Source of the DNA: Hyphomonas atlantica corrig.
GTDB taxonomy: Bacteria; Pseudomonadota; Alphaproteobacteria; Caulobacterales; Hyphomonadaceae
Direction of reading: 5' to 3'
Assembly (NCBI RefSeq): GCF_000682715.1
Contig: NZ_AWFH01000056.1
Coordinates: 1 to 64,000 of the forward strand
DNA length: 64,000 bases
Position 1 is the first letter of the stretch, and the number at the start of each line of letters is the position of its first letter. This document shows positions 9,813-18,377 of this stretch, piece after piece. Below the pieces are notes generated by a model. It searched no databases and had not been told where the DNA came from. It saw nothing but the letters and a program-made list of their open reading frames with translations. A program made the position numbers and the translations under genes.

Positions 9813-10811
9813 TTACGGGGTCTTCGACCAGCCCGTCACATCAATATATGTTTGCTCGTCACCAAGACGGAATTCGAGATGCGAGTCCGTCTTCGCCTTC
9901 GAGGCGTAGAACGCGTTGTAGGCCTCAGCCGCGTCGCGGGCGCGCGCATTGCGCTGATCGAGCAAGTCTTCGCGCAGCTGGGTCACGATATCACGCCGGT
10001 CGCGGTCCACCCGGAAGTCCTCAATTGCCAGTTTGATCTGATTGGCCTGACGGTCAGAATACTGCGCCCACTGGCCCATGACTCTCGCGCGATCATAGAG
10101 GAATTGGGTTTCACTTGCGGGGCAGGCTTTCGCGAGCGACGAAAGGCGATTCTTCGCAAACTCGACCCGCCGATCATAGACGGCGAGATTCTGGTCGTAG
10201 AATTTCAGATCGTCCTCGGCTCCCAAGCCAGCGGTTCCGAATTTCGAAGAAGCCTCCAGCAGCGTGACCCAGAATCGGCCTTCCACCTCGTCTGACAAAC
10301 GCGGCGTCTCTCCATAGGGGCATACAGCGGGGGCGCCTCCGGTCAGGCTTGGCTCGACAAGACCGGACTCCGCAAGCAAGATCAGGTGGGGCAGGAACGT
10401 CAGGCCCAGGGCGTTGCGCGCATGGCCCCACGCCCAGAAGCTTTGCTCAGCGCCGCTTTCGTCTGTGTAGGTGAAAGGCTGCATCTTGGAATCATATGTG
10501 TCGGAGGCCTGGCGCAGCATTTCGAACGCGAAGTTGATCTGCTCCATCTTCGCAACGGGGTCGGTTTCGCGTGCCACAGCCGATGTCATCAGATGGATAG
10601 ACATTGCGATGCCCTGATAGTCGTTGGGGCAATTCGCGAAGTCAGCTTTCAGATCCTGGTATACGGCGCCGGTGTCCACGTTTTCGCCTGCAGCCTGAAG
10701 GGATTGCAGCTTGCGCACCAATTGCTGGTGATGGTCAGCCGGGCAATCGGCCAGCGCGGCTGGAATGAAGCAGGCGGTCGCGGCCAGCAGGGCGGCAAGT
10801 TTCAGGCGCAT
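9813..10811 (-). CDS. Secreted hypothetical protein (332 aa)
   Basis: A Sec signal peptide (residues 1-21, ...PAALA) precedes a mostly helical, cysteine-poor soluble domain. Helical stretches such as LVRKLQSLQAAGENVD and VEFAKNRLSSLAKACP hint at TPR-like helical hairpins, but no motif is decisive. Expected location is the periplasm. It is divergent from the ArsR gene. I do not recognise the family. Confidence 0.65.
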   Translation of the reverse strand: MRLKLAALLAATACFIPAALADCPADHHQQLVRKLQSLQAAGENVDTGAVYQDLKADFANCPNDYQGIAMSIHLMTSAVARETDPVAKMEQINFAFEMLRQASDTYDSKMQPFTYTDESGAEQSFWAWGHARNALGLTFLPHLILLAESGLVEPSLTGGAPAVCPYGETPRLSDEVEGRFWVTLLEASSKFGTAGLGAEDDLKFYDQNLAVYDRRVEFAKNRLSSLAKACPASETQFLYDRARVMGQWAQYSDRQANQIKLAIEDFRVDRDRRDIVTQLREDLLDQRNARARDAAEAYNAFYASKAKTDSHLEFRLGDEQTYIDVTGWSKTP

Positions 10812-10922
10812 AAATCCTCCGGGAAAGCGTGGGTCGGGAGAATCTAGCCGGTGTGCTGCGCTTTGCGAATACCTTGTTTTGCCGGGGTGTTGTGGGTGGC
10901 ACTCACTGTGGCGACAAAATAG

Positions 10923-10973
10923 TTAGCAGAATTACTAAGTGACTTGACGCCTCTGCGCGCTTCGAGATAGATA
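10923..10973 (+). promoter_or_regulatory. ArsR-type operator and promoter
   Basis: TTAGCAGAATTACTAA (10923-10938) is an imperfect palindrome with TTAG/CTAA arms. It sits just upstream of TTGACG (10944-10949), which is 17 bases from ATAGAT/TAGATA (10967-10973). The -10 is so close to the ATG at 10979 that the transcript may be leaderless or nearly so. Auto-repression by the encoded ArsR protein is the simple reading. Confidence 0.45.
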
Positions 10974-10978
10974 GCTGT

Positions 10979-11332
10979 ATGGCTAACTATTCTTCTTCCG
11001 ATTCATCCGCCCTCAACCGGGCCTTCCACGCCCTCGGGGATGCCACACGGCGCGGAGTTCTGGCGCAACTGGCGCTTGGCGAGGCGCCGGTGTCGAAACT
11101 GGCCGAACCCTATGACATGGCCCTGCCGACCTTCTTGCAGCACCTCAAAGTGCTGGAGGCTGGCGGTCTGGTGTCCAGCCGCAAGAAGGGACGGGTCCGG
11201 CTTTGCCGACTGGAAGCCGCCCGTCTTGCGGAGCTGAAGAACTGGATCACGCAATATGAACAGGCCTGGTCTGCACGGCTCGACCGGCTTGATGATTTCC
11301 TGAACGAGAACGACCCCAACAAGGACACCTGA
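10979..11332 (+). CDS. ArsR/SmtB-family transcriptional regulator
   Basis: A 117-residue winged-helix protein. ALGDATRRGVLAQLALGEAPVSKLAEPYDMALPTFLQHLKVLEAGGLVSSRKKGRVRLCRLE is the standard ArsR helix-turn-helix and wing. It lacks the metal-binding CxC of metal sensors. It is followed two bases later by an SRPBCC (AHSA1-like) gene, a very common pair in proteobacteria. It probably represses its own operon. Confidence 0.88.
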   Translation: MANYSSSDSSALNRAFHALGDATRRGVLAQLALGEAPVSKLAEPYDMALPTFLQHLKVLEAGGLVSSRKKGRVRLCRLEAARLAELKNWITQYEQAWSARLDRLDDFLNENDPNKDT

Positions 11333-11333
11333 C

Positions 11334-11795
11334 ATGACCCATCACACCGCTCAGCATGGAACTGCTACGCTTGAAAAAGGCCTGTCGGCCTCACCCGCGC
11401 GCGTCTTCGCCGCCTGGGCCGATCCAGACCAGCGCAAGGTCTGGGGATCGCCTTCGGATGAGATCGACATGCGTATCGATGCAGCTGACTTTACCGTAGG
11501 CGGAGAAGATGTGACGACCTGCCTTGCGGGTGGTGAGGCCGTCGCTGTGGTGCGCGGGCGGTATCACGATATCGTGCCGGACAAGCGGATTGTCTATACG
11601 GAGATCATTTCTTCCATGGATGCGCTGGAAGGAGCCTGCCTTGTTACTGCAGAGTTCCTGGCCGAAGGGGCGGGCACGCGTCTGGTTGTGACCCTGCAAA
11701 CCGTCGCTTTGGACGGATCAACCTTGCTGGAAGAGGCTCAAGAAGGTTGGGGCAGCGCATTGATCCGGTTGGAGGAATTGCTGCAGGCAGGATGA
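11334..11795 (+). CDS. SRPBCC (AHSA1/START-like) domain protein
   Basis: A 153-residue single-domain protein of the Aha1 C-terminal/START-like fold. TLEKGLSASPARVFAAWADPDQRKVW at the N-terminus and LVVTLQTVALDG...GWGSALIRLEELL at the end are the usual features. The fold has a hydrophobic ligand cavity; the ligand is unknown. It is translationally close to the ArsR gene and probably under its control. Confidence 0.85.
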   Translation: MTHHTAQHGTATLEKGLSASPARVFAAWADPDQRKVWGSPSDEIDMRIDAADFTVGGEDVTTCLAGGEAVAVVRGRYHDIVPDKRIVYTEIISSMDALEGACLVTAEFLAEGAGTRLVVTLQTVALDGSTLLEEAQEGWGSALIRLEELLQAG

Positions 11796-11861
11796 CAGGG
11801 AGTGGAACCGCGTTGGTCCCCAATCATTGGCTTACAAGACAAAGCCAGATTGGAGACCAGC

Positions 11862-12620
11862 ATGTCAGACGCCCCAACAGTTATTATCACCGGCGCCGGA
11901 TCGGGCATCGGCGCGGCAACCGCAAAGCGCTTTGCTCGCGATGGCTACAATACGGTTCTCAATGGTCGGACCCGGGAGAAACTGGAGTCAATCGCCAGCG
12001 AGATTGAGGGTGACCGGGTAAAAATAGTCGCTGGAGATGTGTCGAAGGTTGAAGACGTCGATTCTTTGGTTGCCGAGACCCTTGATGGGTTTGGTCGCCT
12101 GGACGTGCTGGTCAACAATGCGGGCATTGCGCGTGGGGGGCGACCGGGAAAACTGTCACGCGACGACTTTCAGAAGATGCAGGACATCAATGTCGGCGGA
12201 ATCTTCAACACCGTTACAGCGGCGCTTCCACACCTGAAAAAGTCGAAGGGCAACATCGTAAATGTGTCGTCTGTCTCCGGTCTGGGAGGGGATTGGGGCA
12301 TGTTCGGATACAACACGTCGAAAGGCGGTGTCAGCCTGATGACCAAGGGTATGGCGCTGGACCTTGCTGGTGAGGGTGTCCGCGTCAATGCGGTCGCGCC
12401 AAGCCTGACCAGGACGGACATGGCCGATGGCATCATGGATGATGATGGATTGCTGGAGCGCTTCCTGCAGCGAATACCAATGGGGCGGCCCGGCGAACCT
12501 GAAGACGTTGCGGACGTCATCGCCTTCTTGGCAAGCCGGGATGCGCGTTTTGTGACAGGTGTCGTCCTGCCGGTGGATGGCGGCGTATCGGCGTCAAACG
12601 GCCAGCCGCAATTGGGGTAG
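11862..12620 (+). CDS. Short-chain dehydrogenase/reductase
   Basis: A 252-residue classical SDR oxidoreductase. Cofactor motif TGAGSGIG, NNAG near residue 90, catalytic serine in NVSSVSG, and YNTSK give the complete Ser-Tyr-Lys set; the C-terminus has the DGGVSASNGQPQLG tail. The ATG at 11862 is preceded by GGAGACC; an earlier in-frame start would add a non-family leader. The Arg following the glycine motif region (NGRTREKL) suggests NADP(H). The substrate cannot be told. Confidence 0.9.
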   Translation: MSDAPTVIITGAGSGIGAATAKRFARDGYNTVLNGRTREKLESIASEIEGDRVKIVAGDVSKVEDVDSLVAETLDGFGRLDVLVNNAGIARGGRPGKLSRDDFQKMQDINVGGIFNTVTAALPHLKKSKGNIVNVSSVSGLGGDWGMFGYNTSKGGVSLMTKGMALDLAGEGVRVNAVAPSLTRTDMADGIMDDDGLLERFLQRIPMGRPGEPEDVADVIAFLASRDARFVTGVVLPVDGGVSASNGQPQLG

Positions 12621-12734
12621 GGGCCTGGCCACTGCGGAAACTGCAGTTGTTTAATGCCTGAGGGCGATTTGTTAACCTTATGGCGACACCGAATCGCCAT
12701 GTTGGGCGCGAACCCGATGACGGAGACGTGCCCA

Positions 12735-13538
12735 ATGGCTTTTACCGCGACGTTCGGTCCTGCCGAGGAGACCAAGGCGAAGTCGAAATACAAGACGTTC
12801 AAGGTGGACCTCTGGGCAACGGATCTGAATCCGACCGAGATTGGCATCATGAAGCGGACCCAGCACGAGGCTGCGTCTGATCAGTTCACCAAGGACATGG
12901 AAATTTTCGGGCAGGTCAAGGATGGCCGCGAGCGGACGGGGATTCTCGCCTACCGGAAGGAATTGTGGAAAACCGAAGAGGGCATGAAGCGCCGTCTTGT
13001 GCTGAAGCTTTTCTCTGAAGGCATGCATTGGCGCGGGACCGCCGAACTGCTGATGGGGCGCTCACTCCAATTGAGCATTGGGGCGAAGGGCGTTCCGGTC
13101 CCGGCTTATTCCGTCAATATCAGTCGCCACGACCAGATCATTCAATTGGAGCGTTCGGCGCATAAATGGCCCTTGTTTCCGGAGAAATTTTCCTTCTTCA
13201 TCGATACGAAGAATGGGCCGCGTTTCTACCGTCTCCGCCGCAATGTGATCGGCATTGGCGCGGATTACAGCCTCTATGATGACCGGGGCCGGAAGATCGG
13301 CAGCCTTGACCACCGGATCATCAATCTGGGTGGTTCCTGGATCGTGAAGCTGGATGCGGCCGAGAGCTACGCAAAGCTGGAGGCCGTGCTGCAGATATTC
13401 TGTGCCCTGCTGAAATTCAATGGATCTGCGCGCAGGCATGTCGCGAGAGAGGTCGAGCAACTTCACATGGGGCGGGCCGTGCGTGAACTTGATACACAGG
13501 AACGTAATCTTTATCTCAACCCGCGCCGCAGGCGCTGA
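12735..13538 (+). CDS. Hypothetical protein with tubby/LURP-like C-terminal half
   Basis: A protein of about 267 residues. The C-terminal region (FYRLRRNVIGIGADYSLYDDRG and GSLDHRIINLGGSWIVKLD) resembles the scramblase/tubby-like (LURP-one) beta-barrel pattern. This is a fold impression, not a firm assignment. No signal peptide or membrane helix. Start is uncertain: ATG 12735 has GGAG nine bases upstream; ATG 12717 or 12654 are possible. Confidence 0.6.
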   Translation: MAFTATFGPAEETKAKSKYKTFKVDLWATDLNPTEIGIMKRTQHEAASDQFTKDMEIFGQVKDGRERTGILAYRKELWKTEEGMKRRLVLKLFSEGMHWRGTAELLMGRSLQLSIGAKGVPVPAYSVNISRHDQIIQLERSAHKWPLFPEKFSFFIDTKNGPRFYRLRRNVIGIGADYSLYDDRGRKIGSLDHRIINLGGSWIVKLDAAESYAKLEAVLQIFCALLKFNGSARRHVAREVEQLHMGRAVRELDTQERNLYLNPRRRR

Positions 13539-13542
13539 TCGC

Positions 13543-14253
13543 TCAGGCGACTGCCGGTTTCAGTTCGATCCACAATTGCTCTGATTGTGCCAGCAGGCGT
13601 CCGTCGCGGGTGAACAGACCGGTCGCGGCGCCATGCTTGCGCCCATCATCGAACAGAGACCATCCGACCACGATCAACTCATCGCCAGGGGCGGGCCGGT
13701 CATGGATGTGCGCGGCGATCTTGGCGAGCACCATCGGATTGTCTTGAAAGCCGATCGCGAACGCGCCGGGGCAATCCAGCGCGGCCCAGAGGATTTCCGG
13801 GCGGATCAGGGCGTCTTTGCCCGCAAGGCTGGCATCGGGTTTCCAGACATCTGTCACGCCGTCATAGCCGTCAGGTTTCCCGGTGAACAGGCACAAGCCG
13901 TCCTCGGTGCGTTCCGGCCCGCAGACATAGCAGCCAGGAAAAGCGTGCGTTTCGACCGGCGGGAAATGGTCCGGGCCGGATTTGGCAATCTCGAAGCCTG
14001 GCGCAGCAGGGGGCGGAACAAGGGCCTCGGTCGGGCGCACCAGCATGACGGTTTGCTCGTCATGGCGGACTTCATACCCGTCATCTGTCTTGATCACCTG
14101 CATCGGTGTTTCCAGCGGCGGTGGCGCACGCAGGGAAACCTCGGCCGGGCCGTCGATCTGGCTGGCGGCAAGTCCGGCAGAGATACCACCATTGGCGGAG
14201 CCCGGCGGGCCGTTGAACATGGCGGGGACGGAAATCGTGAAAGCGGTGGACAT
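13543..14253 (-). CDS. HotDog-fold thioesterase-like protein
   Basis: A 236-residue protein with two half-domains. The FPGCYVCGPERTEDGLCLF motif is typical of double-hotdog acyl-CoA thioesterase-like proteins of unknown substrate. The first half (FNGPPGSANGGISAGLAA) resembles the NGG(Y/H) part of the fold, and the second half has ALDCPGAFA and HIHDRPAPGDELIVVGW. AGGAG seven bases before ATG 14253 supports the start. The substrate is unknown. Confidence 0.65.
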   Translation of the reverse strand: MSTAFTISVPAMFNGPPGSANGGISAGLAASQIDGPAEVSLRAPPPLETPMQVIKTDDGYEVRHDEQTVMLVRPTEALVPPPAAPGFEIAKSGPDHFPPVETHAFPGCYVCGPERTEDGLCLFTGKPDGYDGVTDVWKPDASLAGKDALIRPEILWAALDCPGAFAIGFQDNPMVLAKIAAHIHDRPAPGDELIVVGWSLFDDGRKHGAATGLFTRDGRLLAQSEQLWIELKPAVA

Positions 14254-14320
14254 AGCTGGCTCCTGTCCTGCGCGCATGGCCCAGTCACAGCCTTGGCGTC
14301 AATGCGACACGCGGGTTGGT

Positions 14321-14683
14321 TTAGTCGATCAGGCCAAGTTCACGCTGCTTTTTCTTGCTGAGCGCGCTGCCGATCAGCCGGAAGGATTCGGTGAGATATT
14401 CCTTGAGGTCCTCATCCGACAGGGTTTCTTCGGAGAAGCGCTGAATCCATTTCATGCCGCGTGAGGCGAGATAGGGCGCACCTTGGCACCCGGGTTGTTC
14501 CTTCAGGATGTGAAAGCTGATCGGGCGCACCTTGAATGTGCATGCCGCCAGCTGTTCCCCATCGGGTGTTCCAATGGCGAAGACCTTGTTGCCAATCTTC
14601 CACACATGGGACCCGCCCCATTGTACCACATGTTCGGTCTGGCCAAGCCCATCGCAAAAGGAATTGTATTCCTCCAGGGTCAT
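14321..14683 (-). CDS. MmcQ/YjbR-family protein
   Basis: A 120-residue CyaY-like-fold protein with MTLEEYNSFCDGLGQTEHVVQWGG, HVWKIGNKVFAIG and PYLASRGMKWIQ, as in the MmcQ/YjbR family. Some members bind DNA; the function here is unknown. Its ATG overlaps the stop of the ArsC-like gene (ATGA), so the two are one transcript. Confidence 0.85.
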   Translation of the reverse strand: MTLEEYNSFCDGLGQTEHVVQWGGSHVWKIGNKVFAIGTPDGEQLAACTFKVRPISFHILKEQPGCQGAPYLASRGMKWIQRFSEETLSDEDLKEYLTESFRLIGSALSKKKQRELGLID

Positions 14684-15036
14684 TGCGTCAGGGCCTGCTG
14701 CGCGCCACTGTCCCACCCAACAAGAATATCTGCGCCGGTATCAATGACGGGTCGCTTGATCAGGGTTGGATTGGCCTTGAGCAAGGCTGCTGCGCCATCG
14801 CCCAGCGCGCCGGATTTCTCCTCGTCCGACAAGGTGCGCCATGTGGTCGAACGGCGATTGACCAGCTTCTCCGCGCCAACGGCCTTGAGCCAGGCGGGCA
14901 CAAGCCGATCAAGGTCGGCCTCTTCGCGTATGTCCACGAAGGCGGTGTCCCTGTCGGCAGCGTCCAAGGCTTTCAGCGCCTTCTTGCATGTATCGCAATT
15001 CTTCAATCCGTAGAGAGTCACCGGTCCAGCCGACAT
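14680..15036 (-). CDS. ArsC/Spx (YffB-like) family reductase
   Basis: A 118-residue thioredoxin-fold protein with YGLKNCDTCKKALKAL near the N-terminus, the STTWRTLSD segment and LIKRPVID, matching the ArsC/Spx/YffB superfamily. The CxxC arrangement fits the YffB/Spx group, which is usually glutathione- or thiol-linked rather than true arsenate reductase. No arsenic operon is adjacent. It is first in a two-gene operon with the MmcQ-like gene. Confidence 0.85.
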   Translation of the reverse strand: MSAGPVTLYGLKNCDTCKKALKALDAADRDTAFVDIREEADLDRLVPAWLKAVGAEKLVNRRSTTWRTLSDEEKSGALGDGAAALLKANPTLIKRPVIDTGADILVGWDSGAQQALTQ

Positions 15037-15069
15037 GTCTTTTCCTTTCGATTCTTCTGTGTGACGAGC

Positions 15070-15450
15070 CTAAAGCGCGCCGAGCGCAAACACCACGGCC
15101 CCGATAGCGAGCGCAACAACCCCGAAGCCGCGCAGATGGTCGTCATCCGGCATCATCCAGTGGGCAATCGCCCATATCGGCTTTGGCCAGGCGACCAACA
15201 ACAGGCCTTCGATCAGTGCGCCAGCCAGCAGCAGCGTCGCCACCCCGTCAGAGATGTTGGTGAAACTGTTCTGGAGCGACAAGGTTCCGCCCGCGGAAAA
15301 CAGCATCACAGCGCCGCAAAGGAAGCCGATCGCCGGGCTGGCCTCGAGGTCGTCGATCATCTTGGCGACGCGCAAGGGATCGGTCAGCAGACCAGCGCCC
15401 GCCGCCATAAAGTAGAGGCCGAAGAGAAGCAGGATCGTGTCGGTCAGCAT
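15070..15450 (-). CDS. Four-span small membrane protein (126 aa)
   Basis: Hydrophobic segments at about 4-22, 41-57, 68-86 and 107-125 predict four membrane spans. The motif PLRVAKMIDDLEASPAIGF in the first loop and WPKPIWAIAHWMMP in the third loop look conserved. I do not recognise a named family. It lies in the same direction as the ArsC-like gene downstream and the phosphodiester glycosidase gene upstream. Confidence 0.65.
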   Translation of the reverse strand: MLTDTILLLFGLYFMAAGAGLLTDPLRVAKMIDDLEASPAIGFLCGAVMLFSAGGTLSLQNSFTNISDGVATLLLAGALIEGLLLVAWPKPIWAIAHWMMPDDDHLRGFGVVALAIGAVVFALGAL

Positions 15451-15503
15451 GGGTCATTCCTCCCGTCGACAGAAATCCATACTAGCATGCAGGCGGTTTC
15501 GGG

Positions 15504-16256
15504 TCAGTCGCTTTTGGTCGGGCGCGCGACGCCGATGATGGGGCCCATGTCGAGCCCTGTCTCGTTTCGACCAATACCAGGCGCATAGAGTTTCGAGATG
15601 AAGCCGTCGAGGAACAGCGCGTTTGGCGCTCCCAACTCGTCGCGGAACAGTGTCGCAAAGCTATGGAAATTCACGGGCACATCGCTGATTGCGAAATACA
15701 AGGTGCCGTCCTTGCCGACGCCGACCCCATTCCGGCGTTTCTTGCTTGGGCCGTCCTGATTGAAGTTCGGGTGCAGGTCGCCATCGATCACCAGCATCGG
15801 GCCGGACTGGGTGGCGTGGATTGCGTCTGGCGAAAGCGCATCGAAGGCGCGACTTTCGGTGACATGCGCGGCGCCGGCGCTATCGATCCAGAACACGCCA
15901 TTGGGCAGCATTCCGAAATTGCCAGGCCCTTCACGCGTGACAATCGGGGCAGTCTGAACCCCGTCTTCGATGTAGAGGCCAACGGGCCGGCGATCCTGAT
16001 GATACATGCCCGCATTCATGGCGAAGACGAGCGTTTGATCCTGTGTGGCCAGGTGCGCTGAAAGCCGGTCAAACTGTCCGAATGGCGCGCCATCCGGACC
16101 GGACAGCCAGAGACGTACCGGCGTTTCGGCGGCGAATGTGCAGACCGTATAGGGCTGATCCAGGTGGATGCGTTGTTCGCACTCAGTTTGTGGCTGAGCG
16201 CGGGCGCAGGCGTGTATCAGACAGGCGCAGAGCAAGGTGAAAATCAGGAATCTCAT
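15504..16256 (-). CDS. Phosphodiester glycosidase (NAGPA) family protein
   Basis: A 250-residue protein with an N-terminal signal peptide (LLCACLIHACARA; a lipobox-like HAC is possible). The NAGPA/DUF2233 domain shows FAMNAGMYHQDRRPVGLYIEDG, TQSGPMLVIDG, KRRNGVGVGKDG and NALFLDGFISKLY. The family cleaves GlcNAc-1-phosphodiesters in animals; bacterial substrates are unknown. Envelope or periplasmic location. Divergent from padR; the two share a 144-base intergenic region. Confidence 0.85.
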   Translation of the reverse strand: MRFLIFTLLCACLIHACARAQPQTECEQRIHLDQPYTVCTFAAETPVRLWLSGPDGAPFGQFDRLSAHLATQDQTLVFAMNAGMYHQDRRPVGLYIEDGVQTAPIVTREGPGNFGMLPNGVFWIDSAGAAHVTESRAFDALSPDAIHATQSGPMLVIDGDLHPNFNQDGPSKKRRNGVGVGKDGTLYFAISDVPVNFHSFATLFRDELGAPNALFLDGFISKLYAPGIGRNETGLDMGPIIGVARPTKSD

Positions 16257-16322
16257 TTCGCCAGATTAGCCGGTGGAAAGAGGTTGCGCCACGTACATCT
16301 CAGCAAGGTTGAGATGGAATCT

Positions 16323-16390
16323 GATATTATCGATATAACGAAACTTGAATTTCGATATATCGATACAATATACAATTCAGATATATCGAA
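16323..16390 (+). promoter_or_regulatory. Palindromic operator cluster in front of padR
   Basis: Three ATATCGATA-like elements lie within 68 bases: TATCGATA (16328-16335), the perfect 12-mer TCGATATATCGA (16352-16363), and TTCAGATATATCGAA (16376-16390). The sequence is very A/T-rich compared with its surroundings. PadR proteins bind such dyads, so autoregulation is probable; the last element almost touches the ribosome site. Confidence 0.65.
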
Positions 16391-16400
16391 AGGACAACAA

Positions 16401-16994
16401 ATGAGATATCGAGAAAACCAACAAAACGCCCGCCGCCACAAAGGCGCCGGAGACAGAGGTGATGGATTTGGGAGACGGATGAGAATGCGACACGGACGAA
16501 AACACGGACATGGCCCACGAGGTCGGCGACGCCGCCCCCTAAATCATGGTGACCTGCGCGTGTTGATCCTGGATCTGCTCACCAGCGAGCCGCGTCATGG
16601 ATATGACCTGATCCGCGAGATCGAAAGCCGGACGGGTGGCGCATACGTGCCCAGCCCCGGCGTCATCTATCCTGCACTTGAAGCGCTGCTGGACCTCGGT
16701 TTGGTCAAGGTAGAACTGGATGGTCAGCGCCGGATGTTCCAATTGACCAAAGCTGGCCAAACCGAACACGAGGCAAACACCGAGACCTTGCAGGCGATCG
16801 CCGAACGCCTCGCGGCACTGCAGGAAAGTGAGCGACCGGAAGATCCGGAAGATGTACGCGGTGCAATGTACAGGCTACGACACACCGTACGCGATACAGT
16901 CAGGTCTGACCCTGACAATGCTGCAAACCGCAAGGCTATTGCCGATATCCTGGCGGACGCCCAGCAGCGGATTGGAAAGCTGACCGCAAGCTAA
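16401..16994 (+). CDS. PadR-family transcriptional regulator with basic N-terminal extension
   Basis: The 197-residue protein has a 46-residue arginine/histidine/glycine-rich extension (RMRMRHGRKHGHGPRGRRRR), then a winged-helix domain: LRVLILDLLTSEPRHGYDLIREIESRTGG, SPGVIYPALEALLDLGLV and VELDGQRRMFQLT, and a helical dimerisation region. An alternative ATG at 16479, preceded by GGGAG, would drop 26 residues. PadR regulators usually repress their own gene and efflux or stress genes; here no target other than itself and the divergent glycosidase is adjacent. Confidence 0.88.
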   Translation: MRYRENQQNARRHKGAGDRGDGFGRRMRMRHGRKHGHGPRGRRRRPLNHGDLRVLILDLLTSEPRHGYDLIREIESRTGGAYVPSPGVIYPALEALLDLGLVKVELDGQRRMFQLTKAGQTEHEANTETLQAIAERLAALQESERPEDPEDVRGAMYRLRHTVRDTVRSDPDNAANRKAIADILADAQQRIGKLTAS

Positions 16995-17020
16995 GTGCTT
17001 GAAAATCTGAAACGGGAGGG

Positions 17021-17046
17021 GAGGGCGTACGCGCCCTCTTTCTTAT
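17021..17046 (+). terminator. Intrinsic terminator after padR
   Basis: GAGGGCG (17021-17027) pairs with CGCCCTC (17032-17038) over a TACG loop and is followed by TTTCTTATT. The last bases overlap the rlmN stop on the other strand; it may end both converging transcripts. Confidence 0.7.
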
Positions 17047-18203
17047 TCTGCAGCAGCAGCCAATGCTTCGCGGCGTTTCTCGGCGGCGGATTTCTTGACG
17101 CTTTCAGAGCGCAATTGTCCGCAGGCGGCGAGGATGTCCCGGCCGCGTGGCGTGCGGATCGGAGAGGCATAGCCAGCCCGGTTGAGGACTTCCGCGAACT
17201 CTTCGATCGTTTCCCAGTCCGAGCACTCGTAGGGGCTGCCGGGCCAGGGGTTGAACGGGATGAGGTTGATCTTGGATGGCACGCCTCTCAGCAGGCGGAC
17301 GAGATCACGCGCTTCCGCCAAACTGTCATTGACGCCCTTCAGCATGACATATTCAAAGGTCACACGCTTGGAATTGCCCAGATCCGGATAAGCTCGGATG
17401 GCTTCAAACAGCGTCTGCAGATCGTATTTGCGGTTGATTGGCACAATTTCGTTGCGCAGATCGTCATGTGTCGCGTGGAGCGAGATGGCGAGCGCGGCGC
17501 TGGTGCGGTGGCCGAGCTCTGGAATCTTCGGCGCGACACCAGCCGTCGAGACCGTGATCCGGCGGCGACCAATCGCAATGCCGTCGCCATCCGAAATCGT
17601 GTCGATGGCTTCTGCGACATTGTCCAGATTGTAGAGCGGCTCGCCCATGCCCATGAAGACGATGTTCGTCAGCTTCCGGTTCTCTGTGGAGGTTGGCCAC
17701 TCGCCGAGCCCATCGCGCGCGATCAGGACCTGCGCCACAATTTCCTGAGCAGTCAGATTGCGGACCAGTTTCTGTGTGCCTGTGTGGCAGAATGTGCAGT
17801 TCAGCGTGCAGCCAACCTGGCTGGACACACACAGGGCTCCCGCTTTGCCAACGTCAGGAATGTAGACGCTTTCGCCTTCGATGCCCGGTCCGAAACGTGT
17901 CAGCCATTTCTGCGTCCCATCGCGGGAAATCTGATGATCCGTGATTTCAGGCCGCGTCAGATCGAATGTTTCGTCCAGCCGAGCGCGTAAATCTTTCGCG
18001 ATGTCCGTCATCGCGGAAAAATCCTGAGAGCCGAAATGGTGCAACCAGCGGCGCAGCTGTTTCGCGCGCATGCCCGCTTTTTTCGGGTCCAGGCCGAGCG
18101 CTTCCATTTCTGCCTTCAGGGCAGGCAGGGACATACCCGCAAGAGAGCGAGGGGCAGCGGGCGCGGCGTCAGCGCGGCGCGAAAGGTCGAGTTCAATCTT
18201 CAT
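17043..18203 (-). CDS. rlmN: 23S rRNA/tRNA adenine-C2 methyltransferase RlmN
   Basis: RlmN methylates A2503 of 23S rRNA and A37 of some tRNAs using two SAM molecules. The 386-residue protein has the radical SAM motif [11 protein letters not shown] (CxxxCxxC), the [12 protein letters not shown] segment, [37 protein letters not shown], and the C-terminal catalytic cysteine in [11 protein letters not shown]. Preceded by an N-terminal domain of normal length. Confidence 0.97.
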   Translation of the reverse strand: MKIELDLSRRADAAPAAPRSLAGMSLPALKAEMEALGLDPKKAGMRAKQLRRWLHHFGSQDFSAMTDIAKDLRARLDETFDLTRPEITDHQISRDGTQKWLTRFGPGIEGESVYIPDVGKAGALCVSSQVGCTLNCTFCHTGTQKLVRNLTAQEIVAQVLIARDGLGEWPTSTENRKLTNIVFMGMGEPLYNLDNVAEAIDTISDGDGIAIGRRRITVSTAGVAPKIPELGHRTSAALAISLHATHDDLRNEIVPINRKYDLQTLFEAIRAYPDLGNSKRVTFEYVMLKGVNDSLAEARDLVRLLRGVPSKINLIPFNPWPGSPYECSDWETIEEFAEVLNRAGYASPIRTPRGRDILAACGQLRSESVKKSAAEKRREALAAAAE

Positions 18204-18377
18204 GGTCCCGCGCCTATAACATGTTGAAGGCTTTCAAGGAATTACTCCCTGCAGGCGGAGTCTTACCATGAGTTAATATTCCTGCCCTTGTTTTGCCATT
18301 GAAGGAACCGACACACTGCGCCACGCGTTGATAAGCGTGCCCAATTCCGGGCTGTCCTTTCCAAAGGAGCTGATGAA

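Noticed and set aside
14680..15036. True arsenate reductase in an arsenic operon
   Set aside because: The CxxC arrangement is of the YffB/Spx type and no arsenic transport or sensor gene is adjacent; the ArsR gene at 10979 lacks the metal-site cysteines.
18220..18270. 17-codon open frame with ATG between rlmN and the OmpA lipoprotein gene
   Set aside because: It has no ribosome site and is not followed by an attenuator-like structure; likely chance.
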